From positions 62,001-126,000 of the forward strand of contig NZ_JAJEKE010000003.1 in NCBI RefSeq assembly GCF_024363565.1: a stretch of 64,000 nt of DNA, read 5' to 3'. Position numbers and translations under genes: made by a program. Shown here one piece after another: positions 1 through 7,817 of the stretch (the first letter of the stretch is position 1; every line of letters starts with the position of its first letter). The DNA comes from Lutispora saccharofermentans. Its GTDB lineage: Bacteria; Bacillota; Clostridia; Lutisporales; Lutisporaceae. Under the pieces are notes generated by a model. The model did no database searches, was not told the DNA's origin, and saw only the letters and a list, made by a program, of their open reading frames with translations.

Positions 1-1009
1 TAGTAAATATAGTGCTTATTCCTAATGAAAGGCCGGCACCAGTTCCAACGACCGTTACCAGGAGCGTTGCCAGAACAATACCGCTGAGCAAAGGGCTCAT
101 ATGCCTTATAACAAATTGAGGGAATGCGGATGCGGGGCTGATGCCAGAATAATTCATTTTCATATAAAGCCCTATTATAATACCGCATAATCCTATAGGG
201 GGTATTAAGACAGCACTTATCAATGAGCCTAGTTTTGATTCACGCAGAGTTCTGCCGGAGAGGATTGCCTGTATGTATGTTTGCGTAGATAATACGCCAA
301 GTATTAATGAAAAACCGGCGGCTCCGTCTATCAAGAGCCCCCTGCCAAAAAGACTGAAATATGGCTGTGCCGGAAATACCTTAACATATCCAGATACACC
401 GCCTCCATATTTGAAAGCTAAAAAACCGCCTATAATAACCGATGCGTAAAGAAGAATAAGTTTAGCCAGGCCAACAAAGCCTGTGCCCCAAACACCTCCA
501 AAAATAACATAAGCAGCCATCAAAAAAATCGCTATGAAAGCGGCGGCTAAGGCACTTATATTAATCATGGAAGTCAAAAGGGCTACAGCGGATAGTACTT
601 GAGCAATTATATTCAAATATGTCCCTATTGAAACAAATATACTTGATATAGGTCCTGCCTTACTGCCGAATTCTTCAGTTAAAATTTGGGGCACTGTCTC
701 CTTATTACTTTTATATAGCGGGTCAGAAAAAACTAATGAAAGAATTAAACAGCCAATGCCTGCACCTAAGGTGAACCACCAAGCCGAAAAACCATAAAGA
801 AAAGCAAGCTGTGCTGTCCCTATGGTAGAAGCACCTCCTACTAAGGTTCCCATTATAGTTCCTGCTATTATAGCAGCACCTGCTTTTTTACCGCCTACAG
901 AAAAATCAGAGGAAGTTTTAACTTTTTTACCGGAGTATATGCCCACCATGGTTATGAAAAAAAGAATGAGGGCCATACCCAATATATGCTGTAATGTTAT
1001 TCCCAGCAT
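1..1009 (-). CDS. Sodium:solute symporter family protein, C-terminal part cut off by window edge
   Basis: The reading frame on the minus strand starts at ATG 1009, seven bases after a GAGG ribosome binding site, and stays open to base 1. It encodes a very hydrophobic protein beginning MLGITLQHILGMALILFF, followed by a loop with SDFSVGGKKAG and a glycine-rich helix (GTIMGTLVGGASTIGTAQ). The pattern of an early 'D-F-x-V-G-G' loop followed by helices is that of SSS-family sodium symporters, which import organic solutes or amino acids. About 336 residues are visible; the family usually has around 480, so the end lies outside the window. It follows the GntR gene by 14 bp, so the two are probably co-transcribed and the regulator is likely to control import. 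The substrate cannot be deduced. Confidence 0.85.
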   Translation of the reverse strand, partial: MLGITLQHILGMALILFFITMVGIYSGKKVKTSSDFSVGGKKAGAAIIAGTIMGTLVGGASTIGTAQLAFLYGFSAWWFTLGAGIGCLILSLVFSDPLYKSNKETVPQILTEEFGSKAGPISSIFVSIGTYLNIIAQVLSAVALLTSMINISALAAAFIAIFLMAAYVIFGGVWGTGFVGLAKLILLYASVIIGGFLAFKYGGGVSGYVKVFPAQPYFSLFGRGLLIDGAAGFSLILGVLSTQTYIQAILSGRTLRESKLGSLISAVLIPPIGLCGIIIGLYMKMNYSGISPASAFPQFVIRHMSPLLSGIVLATLLVTVVGTGAGLSLGISTIFT

Positions 1010-1023
1010 GTTGTAACCTCGAG

Positions 1024-1797
1024 TCACTTTACCATACGAGTTATGTTGAAACGATATTTATCTCCTCTGTAAGCGGCTGTTTTAAGCTCAATAGGCCTAT
1101 CATCCATATCATAGATTATGCTTGTAACAAAAAATACAGGGGCGCCATAGGGTATCTTTAAAATATCAGAAATGGTGCCGTTAGCCGGTAAAGCCTCGAA
1201 AGATTGATTCTGCATTTTAGGCTTTATATCTGGAATACTCTTATAAAGATCAATCGTTGTATACGATCTTTGGGATTTTTCATTGAACTCTGCACTCTTT
1301 ACCATTTCCCTGCCAAGGGTTTCTGAAAAAAAGGAATTATATATAGCCATAGGCTCCTTATCACCTAAACCAAGCAAAGTAAGCTTGATTACGGAAGAAG
1401 ATATCGGGATCGCAAGCTTTGTAGCGATCTCAAAATCTGCGGATTCTGATTTCCATTCGAGCAGTTGAGTAGATGGTATAATTCCTTTTGCTTTAAGCGT
1501 CTCTTCAAAGGGCGTCACTGAAAACAGCGGTTGCTCAACTTTTGGTGGAGATACAAAGGTTCCCTTGCCTTGTACCTTGTAGATGAAACCTTCATTTGTG
1601 AGGTCAGCTAACGCTTGTCTTACTGTTATACGGCTGACATTATACATTTCACTAAGTTCTCTCTCGGTAGGTACTTTTTCATGAGGGCTCAAATCGCCGT
1701 TAATGATATTTGCCCTCAAAGTATCTTTCAATTGCTGATAAAGGGGCGTGGGTCTATCTGCATTTATAATAATATCACCTCCATTATCAAATATCAT
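1024..1797 (-). CDS. GntR-family transcriptional regulator (HutC/UTRA type)
   Basis: A winged-helix GntR DNA-binding domain fills the first ~75 residues (PLYQQLKDTLRANI, KVPTERELSEMYNVS, VRQALADLTNEGFI, GKGTFV). A UTRA ligand-binding domain follows, with a typical ending 'YGAPVFFVTSIIYDMDDRPIE'. Regulators of this class bind a small-molecule effector and usually repress neighbouring catabolic genes. ATG 1797 is the nearest ordinary start but has no ribosome binding site. A good GGAGGTG lies at 1776-1782, inside the frame, and would serve an ATT codon at 1770; another ATG is at 1821. The gene heads an operon with the symporter. An operator-like sequence at 1790-1812, shared with two other sites in the cluster, suggests autoregulation. 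Confidence 0.9.
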   Translation of the reverse strand: MIFDNGGDIIINADRPTPLYQQLKDTLRANIINGDLSPHEKVPTERELSEMYNVSRITVRQALADLTNEGFIYKVQGKGTFVSPPKVEQPLFSVTPFEETLKAKGIIPSTQLLEWKSESADFEIATKLAIPISSSVIKLTLLGLGDKEPMAIYNSFFSETLGREMVKSAEFNEKSQRSYTTIDLYKSIPDIKPKMQNQSFEALPANGTISDILKIPYGAPVFFVTSIIYDMDDRPIELKTAAYRGDKYRFNITRMVK

Positions 1798-1812
1798 AAC
1801 ATGAAATAACAA
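1790..1812 (-). promoter_or_regulatory. Candidate GntR operator, autoregulatory site
   Basis: Read on the minus strand this 23-bp stretch contains TTGTTATTTCATGTTATGA. It matches 17 of 23 positions of the site ahead of the AtuA gene (4590-4612, minus strand), with the shared core TGTTAT-nTCATGTTAT. It sits just ahead of the GGAGGTG that probably serves the regulator. The assignment to GntR is inferred from the repetition around this one regulator. Confidence 0.45.
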
Positions 1813-2160
1813 TATTTGCAAAAGATTTCTTTATATTTCCGTATCATTATTATAATGTATTATAAGCAAGGGTATTGCCGCAATATTACAGCATTGCAAT
1901 ACATTTAGCTACTTTAATGCAAATAAGCTAATAATTTTATATTTTCAAAAAATTTTTATTTTTAAGAAGGAAATATAAAAGATGTGGCGAATATAAAATT
2001 AAATGTTATAACAACATAAACCGGAAACGCATAAACACTAATGAATGACATTACCACAATAAACTAATAATTAATAGGCCCATTTTAATACCTAAATATC
2101 ATATAGGGGGGGATAAAATATAGTATTAAAGCTTATATATGTACATATTTAAAAAAGGAG
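1813..2160. other. Divergent intergenic region between GntR and the amidotransferase-like gene
   Basis: About 350 AT-rich bases separate the regulator from the next operon on the plus strand. Besides the palindrome at 2003-2015 I see no ORF, no strong hairpin and no riboswitch motif. The promoters for both directions must lie here, but no single -35/-10 pair stands out. Confidence 0.5.
2003..2015 (+). promoter_or_regulatory. Candidate GntR operator upstream of the hydrolase-carrier genes
   Basis: ATGTTATAACAAC contains the 10-bp palindrome TGTTATAACA. The same 13 bases occur on the opposite strand at 4590-4602, ahead of the AtuA-family gene. Exact recurrence ahead of two transcription units of the same cluster suggests binding by the adjacent GntR protein. 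Confidence 0.5.
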
Positions 2161-2169
2161 ATGTTGAAA

Positions 2170-2892
2170 TTGAAGCCAATAATAGGCATTACTTGCGCTT
2201 GGAGTGAAGAAACATGGGGTAATTCCTCTGACGGAGAAGGTTACTACTATGTTGGCAGACCTTATGCAGAAGCTGTTACAAAATGCGGCGGTATTCCAAT
2301 GATGATACCTCCCAGTTATATCAATGAAGATTTGCATGAAATGATAGACAGAATATTAAGCTGTGTTAATGGGCTGATTTTTTCAGGAGGAGGTGATGCC
2401 AAAAGATTTTCACCCGCTGAATTTCCTACATTAGAAGAGCAGCAGCCGAGAAGGTATTATTTTGAGAGTGAATTATTAAAGGAAGCATCGAAAAGGAATA
2501 TCCCTGTTTTAGGCATATGCAGAGGTCATCAAATGATAGCGGAAGTTTTTGGAGGGAGTATATCAAAAGAGCTTATTGATGGGCATAAACAGAATTTGCC
2601 CGGCTATAAACCATGGCATGAAGTAAGCATAGAAGCAAAAAGTAAGATGAGTGATATCACCGGAATCCATAATTGGCGGGTTAACAGTTTCCATAGGCAG
2701 GTTGTAGAAAAAGTACCGGAAGGATTTATAGCTTCAATAAAAGCAGATGGAGGTACAATTGAAGCAATAGAATCTATAGATCATACATTTTTCATTGGCC
2801 TTCAGTTTCATCCGGAAGAGTTAATGAGGTTTGATAAACCTTCTGAATTAATAATAAAATGTTTAATTGAAAATGCAAAAATTAGTAGATGA
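2170..2892 (+). CDS. Gamma-glutamyl-gamma-aminobutyrate hydrolase-like protein (class I glutamine amidotransferase-like, peptidase C26)
   Basis: The protein has the class-I amidotransferase triad. The nucleophile elbow is VLGICRGHQ (Cys117 from the start chosen) and the distal motif is GLQFHPEE (His214, Glu216). Its opening KPIIGIT and its length of ~240 residues fit the PuuD family, which cleaves gamma-glutamyl amides such as gamma-Glu-GABA. I chose TTG 2170 because GGAG ends at 2160, directly against ATG 2161 (no spacing) but nine bases from the TTG, and because family members begin M-x-P-x-I-G-I-T. It lies 69 bp before the YfcC-type carrier, in the same direction, so a route that takes up and opens a gamma-glutamyl compound is plausible but inferred. 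Confidence 0.88.
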   Translation: MKPIIGITCAWSEETWGNSSDGEGYYYVGRPYAEAVTKCGGIPMMIPPSYINEDLHEMIDRILSCVNGLIFSGGGDAKRFSPAEFPTLEEQQPRRYYFESELLKEASKRNIPVLGICRGHQMIAEVFGGSISKELIDGHKQNLPGYKPWHEVSIEAKSKMSDITGIHNWRVNSFHRQVVEKVPEGFIASIKADGGTIEAIESIDHTFFIGLQFHPEELMRFDKPSELIIKCLIENAKISR

Positions 2893-2961
2893 AATAATAT
2901 CATACTTGATATAGTATGCAAAGGGTTAAGTATTTTTAAAAAATAATAAGGAGGCTTTTAT

Positions 2962-4392
2962 ATGACTACACAAAAGGTAGCAGAGGTTAAAAAAAATACT
3001 AGATTACCAGAATTTTTAAGAAACCCTAACTCATATGTCATCATTTTCATACTAATATTATGTGCTATGATAGCAACTTGGATAATACCCGCCGGTCAAT
3101 TTGAAAGAGTGAAGGATGAAGCTTCCGGCAAGACGGTAATAGTAGCTGATTCTTTTAAGAATGTTGAATCTGCTCCTGTAAATGTATTTGGCATGTTAAA
3201 AGCTATTCCTATAGGGGTCAAAGATTCTATAGGGATAATTACATTTATATTTATCATTTCAGGTTCTATACAAATTATAAAAGGTACAGGTGCATTGGAT
3301 GCTGGCATCATAAAGGTTGTAAATAGGCTTAAAGGTAAGGACACTCCTCTTCTTGTTATAATCACCATACTTTTTACATTGCTTGGAGCTGCTTTTGGTT
3401 TTGCAGAAGAAACTATTCCATTTATCCCACTGGGTGTATCTATGGCTTTAGCTTTAGGATATGACAGGATGGTAGGCTTCCATATTGTGCGTACGGCAGC
3501 TTGGATTGGCTTTGCAGGGGCGTTTCTGAATCCATTTTCTATCGGTGTTGCACAAAGTATAGCAGAGTTGCCTCTTTTCTCAGGCTTAGGTTTCAGAGTT
3601 TTATGTTATTTCATTTTCCTGGGTATCGGGTTATGGTTTATCATTGGTTATGCTAAGAAGGTAAAAAAGGACCCTTCAATCAGTGTATTGTATAATTATG
3701 AAGGTGAAAGAGGAGATAGCTCCTTTGTACTTGATCTTGAAAACTCTGCTTTTACCTTAAGGCAAAAAATAGTGCTGTTACTATTTTTAGTTAATATCGG
3801 TTTGCTAATATTCGGAGTAATAAAATACGGCTGGTATACAACAGAGCTGTCCGCATTGTTTTTAGGATTCGGAATAATTTGCGGCTTTGTCGGAGGAATG
3901 CCTCCTAATGGAATTGCTAAACAGTTTTGCAAGGGAATGGCTGAGGTTACTTCCGGTGCCATAGTTGTCGGGCTAGCAAGAGCAATTGTAGTTATTTTGG
4001 ATCAAGGTATAATAATGGATACCATAATATATGGTTTATCGAGGCCCATTATGGATGCAGGGGCGGTTGTAGCTTCACTGGGGATATTTGCTATTCAGTC
4101 GCTATTAAATTTCTTTATTGGTTCAAGTAGCGGCCTTGCTGCGGCAACAATGCCGATAATGGTGCCTTTAGGCGATTTAATTGGCGTAACAAGACAAACT
4201 ACTGTTCTTGCTTTTCAATTTGGAGATGGTATAACAAATATGTTATATCCTGCAATGATGTATTATTTAGTATTTGCTGATATACCATATAGCGGGTGGT
4301 TTAAGCATATACTTAAGCTAGTTATATATCTGTCAATAACAGCTGCAATATTAACGGCAGTAGCAGCAATAATTAATTATGGTCCATTTTAA
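2962..4392 (+). CDS. YfcC-family carrier (DcuC-like, C4-dicarboxylate/basic amino acid type)
   Basis: This is an integral membrane protein of 476 residues with about a dozen hydrophobic segments. After a polar N-terminus it has the family's early signature WIIPAGQF, then a soluble stretch, then the glycine-rich helices LGAAFGFAEETIPFIPLGV and IGSSSGLAAATMPIM. The family moves carboxylates, peptides or basic amino acids, often by exchange; the substrate here is not visible. AAGGAGG lies 8 bases ahead of the ATG. It follows the amidotransferase-like gene and precedes the AtuA gene by ~240 bp, with a long hairpin at 4474-4518 between them. Confidence 0.88.
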   Translation: MTTQKVAEVKKNTRLPEFLRNPNSYVIIFILILCAMIATWIIPAGQFERVKDEASGKTVIVADSFKNVESAPVNVFGMLKAIPIGVKDSIGIITFIFIISGSIQIIKGTGALDAGIIKVVNRLKGKDTPLLVIITILFTLLGAAFGFAEETIPFIPLGVSMALALGYDRMVGFHIVRTAAWIGFAGAFLNPFSIGVAQSIAELPLFSGLGFRVLCYFIFLGIGLWFIIGYAKKVKKDPSISVLYNYEGERGDSSFVLDLENSAFTLRQKIVLLLFLVNIGLLIFGVIKYGWYTTELSALFLGFGIICGFVGGMPPNGIAKQFCKGMAEVTSGAIVVGLARAIVVILDQGIIMDTIIYGLSRPIMDAGAVVASLGIFAIQSLLNFFIGSSSGLAAATMPIMVPLGDLIGVTRQTTVLAFQFGDGITNMLYPAMMYYLVFADIPYSGWFKHILKLVIYLSITAAILTAVAAIINYGPF

Positions 4393-4473
4393 GCATCATC
4401 TTTATAATAACAAATCAATATAAACAGTATGAATTTATAATACATATTTTGTCTATTGTTTAATCAAGATAGC

Positions 4474-4518
4474 AGTGAAACTCTAATTTAGAAGTTAAAT
4501 TTTAATTAGAGTTTCACT
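4474..4518. terminator. Perfect 15-bp hairpin after the YfcC-type carrier
   Basis: AGTGAAACTCTAATT at 4474-4488 pairs perfectly with AATTAGAGTTTCACT at 4504-4518. No T-run follows, so it may be a 3' stabilising hairpin or a weak terminator rather than a classic intrinsic one. Confidence 0.55.
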
Positions 4519-4589
4519 ATGATATAAATCTTACAATAAATTTTGAAATTAAGCAGGAAAATTGAAAGATAAGTAGAATACTATATATA

Positions 4590-4612
4590 GTTGTTATAAC
4601 ATGATATAACAT
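4590..4612. promoter_or_regulatory. Candidate GntR operator upstream of the AtuA-family gene
   Basis: This stretch carries TGTTATAACA (4592-4601) followed by the half-site GATATAACAT. Read on the minus strand it matches the site in the GntR leader at 17 of 23 positions and shares 13 exact bases with 2003-2015. It ends a few bases ahead of the AAAGGAG of the downstream gene. Confidence 0.5.
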
Positions 4613-4630
4613 ATAAAGGAGTGTATAAAA

Positions 4631-5995
4631 GTGAAAAAGGATTCTTTACGCTTTTTGTGCCCAAATGGACACTTAGGGTTCGCCCCAAGTAAAGAGGGCA
4701 GTTTTTATGAAGGGGTAAAACAAAAGCCGGACTATATACTTGCAGATTCAGGCAGTGATGATATAGGACCGGGACCATTGGGCGAAGACATATGCACCAG
4801 CCCCAAGGCATGGCAAAAGCACGACCTGGAGCTTATGCTGGTAGAATCAAGAAGATTAGGTGTGCCCATGATCATAGGCTCTGCAGGTGATACAGGCACT
4901 AACAGCCGAGTGGATATGTATATCGATATGATCAGAGAAATTGCAAAGGATCATAATATACCTAAATTTAAATTAGCATATTTCTATTCCGAAGTAGATA
5001 AGCAGGTTTTAATCGATAAAATAAAAAAAGGCCAGGCTATAAAAGGCCTTGATGGTAGAAAAGACCTAACTTTGGATGTCATTGAACGTACAAATAATAT
5101 TGTGGCGGTTGCGGGTGTCCATCCATATATTAAAGCATTGGATATGGGAGCTGATGTAATCATCGGAGGGCGCTCCAGTGATGTGGCAATTTTTGCGGCA
5201 CCTGCCATGAGAGCGGGATTTCCCGAAAACTTGTCATACTACCTTGGTAAGGTTATGGAATGCGCATCATTTTGTGCAGAGCCCTACGGAGCAAAAGAGA
5301 GCATAATAGGCGAAATTACAAAAGAAGATGTAAAAGTTACAGCTATGCATCCTGAGCAGCGATGCACCATAGCTTCAGTTGCAGGCCACGCCATGTATGA
5401 AAGATCAAATCCTTATTATGAAAATTTCCTGGGCGGATGCCTGGACATGACCAATTGTGTATATGAGCAATATGACGAAAAGACATGCAGGATAACAGGA
5501 CCTAAATACATACCTGATAAGCAGCTCATGGTGAAGCTTGAAGGTTCAGGCAAGATTGGAGAAAGATATATCGGTATAGCAGGGGTGAGAGACCCTTATA
5601 CCATAAAAAATATAGATAAGGTAATAGAATGGTGCAAATCTCAAATCAGAGAAAGGTTTGGAGATACAGGCTATTCTGTATACTTCAAAGTATTTGGTAA
5701 AAATGGAGTAATGGGAGATTTGGAGCCTATTAAAGAAACAAAATCTCATGAGCTATGCATAGTAGTCGAGGGTGTGGCGCCTACTGCCGAAGTAGCAGAA
5801 GAAGTCACAATGATCGGTACCCGTCAGGTATTCTACGCTAGACTTCCTGAAGTTAAAGGAACCGCGGGAGGAGCAGCTTTTGTACTGGATGAGGTATTGA
5901 GAGCAACTCCAGCCTATGAATGGACAATGAACCATATAATGCCCGTAGATGATCCTATGGAGCTATTCAACGTTAAAATGATTGAAATAGGTTAG
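4631..5995 (+). CDS. AtuA-family protein (acyclic terpene utilisation family, DUF1446)
   Basis: The 454-residue protein begins at GTG 4631 with AAAGGAG nine bases upstream. It has the AtuA-family opening (PDYILADSGSDDIGPGPLG), a Gly-rich GSAGDTGTN loop near residue 80, and the stretch ALDMGADVIIGGRSSDVA. AtuA was first linked to degradation of acyclic terpenes in Pseudomonas, but most relatives occur in other contexts and their reaction is unknown. Two bases separate its stop from the next frame; the pair AtuA-like + DUF4387 is a recurrent arrangement, so they probably act together. Terpene use should not be assumed here, because no acyl-CoA carboxylase genes are nearby. Confidence 0.85.
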   Translation: MKKDSLRFLCPNGHLGFAPSKEGSFYEGVKQKPDYILADSGSDDIGPGPLGEDICTSPKAWQKHDLELMLVESRRLGVPMIIGSAGDTGTNSRVDMYIDMIREIAKDHNIPKFKLAYFYSEVDKQVLIDKIKKGQAIKGLDGRKDLTLDVIERTNNIVAVAGVHPYIKALDMGADVIIGGRSSDVAIFAAPAMRAGFPENLSYYLGKVMECASFCAEPYGAKESIIGEITKEDVKVTAMHPEQRCTIASVAGHAMYERSNPYYENFLGGCLDMTNCVYEQYDEKTCRITGPKYIPDKQLMVKLEGSGKIGERYIGIAGVRDPYTIKNIDKVIEWCKSQIRERFGDTGYSVYFKVFGKNGVMGDLEPIKETKSHELCIVVEGVAPTAEVAEEVTMIGTRQVFYARLPEVKGTAGGAAFVLDEVLRATPAYEWTMNHIMPVDDPMELFNVKMIEIG

Positions 5996-6014
5996 AATGG
6001 AGGGGAATGAACAG

Positions 6015-6341
6015 ATGAAAAAAGTTAAGCTTGTAGATTTAGCAAAAACCATAAGGAGTAAAAATGCTGGGGTTGATAAGTTAACCTTTGACATAATCTT
6101 TAGGGAAAAAGAAAAATACGAATTGGTGAAGAAAAGTGGAGCTTTAACCAAAGAAAATATATGTAAAATATATGATATATCTGAAGACAGGATATCTGAT
6201 TTTGTTATGTTTGATCCTGCATATGCCTTTAAGGTTACTTTATATAGAAGCCGTCCCAGCGGGAGTGCAGGAGAAGGCGACATATTCGGCTCTCAGCAGT
6301 ATGCACCGCTTTTAGATATAGAGATACCTATCGAAGAGTAA
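6015..6341 (+). CDS. DUF4387 domain protein, partner of the AtuA-like protein
   Basis: This 108-residue soluble protein (KLVDLAKTIRSKNAG, DIIFREKEKYELV, RPSGSAGEGDIFGSQQ) matches my recollection of the DUF4387 family, which is found beside or fused to AtuA-like proteins. I place the start at ATG 6015 because GGAGGGG at 5999-6005 is nine bases upstream. The in-frame ATG 5997 lies ahead of that site and only one base after the AtuA stop codon. The conserved Arg-Pro-Ser-Gly-Ser turn near the end hints at ligand binding, but no function is established. A terminator follows. Confidence 0.82.
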   Translation: MKKVKLVDLAKTIRSKNAGVDKLTFDIIFREKEKYELVKKSGALTKENICKIYDISEDRISDFVMFDPAYAFKVTLYRSRPSGSAGEGDIFGSQQYAPLLDIEIPIEE

Positions 6342-6360
6342 ATAACGATTTGAGATAGAA

Positions 6361-6404
6361 AAAGCCTTACAAAGTCATATGAATTTGTAAGGCTCTTTGT
6401 TTCA
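6361..6404 (+). terminator. Intrinsic terminator after the AtuA/DUF4387 genes
   Basis: AGCCTTACAAA pairs with TTTGTAAGGCT and is followed by a T-rich tail (CTTTGTTT). It closes the plus-strand cluster. The minus-strand MFS gene ends a few bases further on, so the hairpin may work for both strands. Confidence 0.8.
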
Positions 6405-6417
6405 TTTGAAGCTTAAC

Positions 6418-7665
6418 TTAGGCTTTAATATCCCTTGGCACTGCAAACAGCATTATTCCTCCCCCGATTATAAAGAGGAGCATTACGCTCAATACACCGT
6501 AGCGGGATTGACCGGTGATCTGGCTGAAGAAAGCGTAGAGGGCAGGGCCCATAATGGCGGCAAACTTACCGAATATATCATAAAAACCGAAGAATTCATT
6601 TGCTTTCTCCTTGGGTATCATTTTGCCGAAGTACGAACGGGACAATGCCTGTATGCCGCCTTGAGAGGTAGCAACCAAAAAGGCCAAAATCCAGAATTCT
6701 ACTGCAGATTTCATATTATAGGCCACAAAGCAGATTATTATATACATTACGATTCCGATAAGCAGCATATTGCGGGTTCCCACTTTTTTAGCCAGCTTCC
6801 CATATATGATGGCGAAGGGAAAGGCTACTATCTGAGTCATCAAAAGCGCCAGAAGCAGCGAGTTGCTTCCAACCCCTACAGAATCTCCGTAGACCGTTGC
6901 CATGCGTATTATGGTGTTGACCCCGTCAATATAAAAGAAATATGCCAATAGGAAAATAAATACGGATTTGTATTCCCTTATATTCATAAAGGTCTTATAA
7001 AGCCTCAAGAAGCTTTTTCCTATTATATTCTCTTCGCTTTCAATATAATAGATCTGTTTTACATTTTTCAGCATGGGTACGGCAAAGACCGTCCACCACA
7101 CAGCGGTAAGCATAAATGAGATCTTCACTGCGAGGCTTGAGCCTATGCCTATTTTGCTTCCGAAAAGTATGAGGCCTATGGATATTATAAAAGGTATGGT
7201 GCTGCCTCCGATATATCCGAGAGCAAAGCCGTAGGTTGAAACAAGGTCCATTCTTTCTGCGCTGGTGACGTCGATCAAAAATGCATCATAAAAGAGATTG
7301 GCTGCAGAGAAGCCTACTATGGTTACCATATATATTATTAGTATCAATGCCCATTGATCGGTAAAGCTTAATGCAGCAGTGGATAAAACGCCTATGATAA
7401 AAAAGAAACGAAATAATTGCATTTTCTTGCCCCTGTAATCTCCTATGGTTCCAAGGATTGGAGCCAAAATAGCTACTATTAATGTGGCTGCTGAATTGGC
7501 ATATCCCCAATAGGAATCTGCCATATTAGGGTTTATGCCGCCGGCTTTTGCCATAGTCTTAAAAAATATGGGAAGTATGGATGCGGTGATGACCACCGAG
7601 TATGCGGAATTGGCCCAATCATAGAATATCCAGCTTTTCTCTTCCCTGGTAAAGTTTTTAAACAT
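6418..7665 (-). CDS. MFS transporter of the UMF1 (Atg22-like) family
   Basis: The 415-residue membrane protein has about 12 hydrophobic helices and opens with EEKSWIFYDWANSAYSVVI. The 'YDWANSAY' signature in helix 1 marks the UMF1 family, related to the yeast vacuolar exporter Atg22. A central charged loop (ESEENIIGKSFLRLYKTF) separates the two six-helix halves, as in other MFS proteins. Later motifs include SQGGIQALSRSYFGKMIP. Bacterial members have no settled substrate. A GGGGGG ribosome binding site lies just ahead of ATG 7665. It stands alone, divergent from the phospholipase-like gene. Confidence 0.88.
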   Translation of the reverse strand: MFKNFTREEKSWIFYDWANSAYSVVITASILPIFFKTMAKAGGINPNMADSYWGYANSAATLIVAILAPILGTIGDYRGKKMQLFRFFFIIGVLSTAALSFTDQWALILIIYMVTIVGFSAANLFYDAFLIDVTSAERMDLVSTYGFALGYIGGSTIPFIISIGLILFGSKIGIGSSLAVKISFMLTAVWWTVFAVPMLKNVKQIYYIESEENIIGKSFLRLYKTFMNIREYKSVFIFLLAYFFYIDGVNTIIRMATVYGDSVGVGSNSLLLALLMTQIVAFPFAIIYGKLAKKVGTRNMLLIGIVMYIIICFVAYNMKSAVEFWILAFLVATSQGGIQALSRSYFGKMIPKEKANEFFGFYDIFGKFAAIMGPALYAFFSQITGQSRYGVLSVMLLFIIGGGIMLFAVPRDIKA

Positions 7666-7754
7666 ATTACCCCCCCTATTATGTATTTGATTTCATTGTA
7701 ACCCAGATATGATAATAGTGAAAGATGTCCCATGTAAAGTTATTGTAAAGTCCT

Positions 7755-7783
7755 TTGACTTTTGCGATCAATAGTGCTATATA
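7755..7783 (+). promoter_or_regulatory. SigA-type promoter of the phospholipase C-like gene
   Basis: TTGACT at 7755-7760 and TATATA at 7778-7783 are separated by 17 bases. The AAAGGAGG site of the gene follows about 20 bases later. Confidence 0.6.
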
Positions 7784-7817
7784 AAAAGCATAAAGATGCT
7801 TTAAAGGAGGTGCCCTT

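Noticed and set aside
4631..6341. AtuA/DUF4387 genes considered as a terpene degradation pathway
   Set aside because: No geranyl-CoA carboxylase, acyl-CoA dehydrogenase or ligase genes are nearby, so the name reflects family membership only.
6397..6951. 184-codon plus-strand frame opposite the UMF1 transporter gene
   Set aside because: It is an antisense shadow of the well-supported minus-strand transporter and has no recognisable domain.
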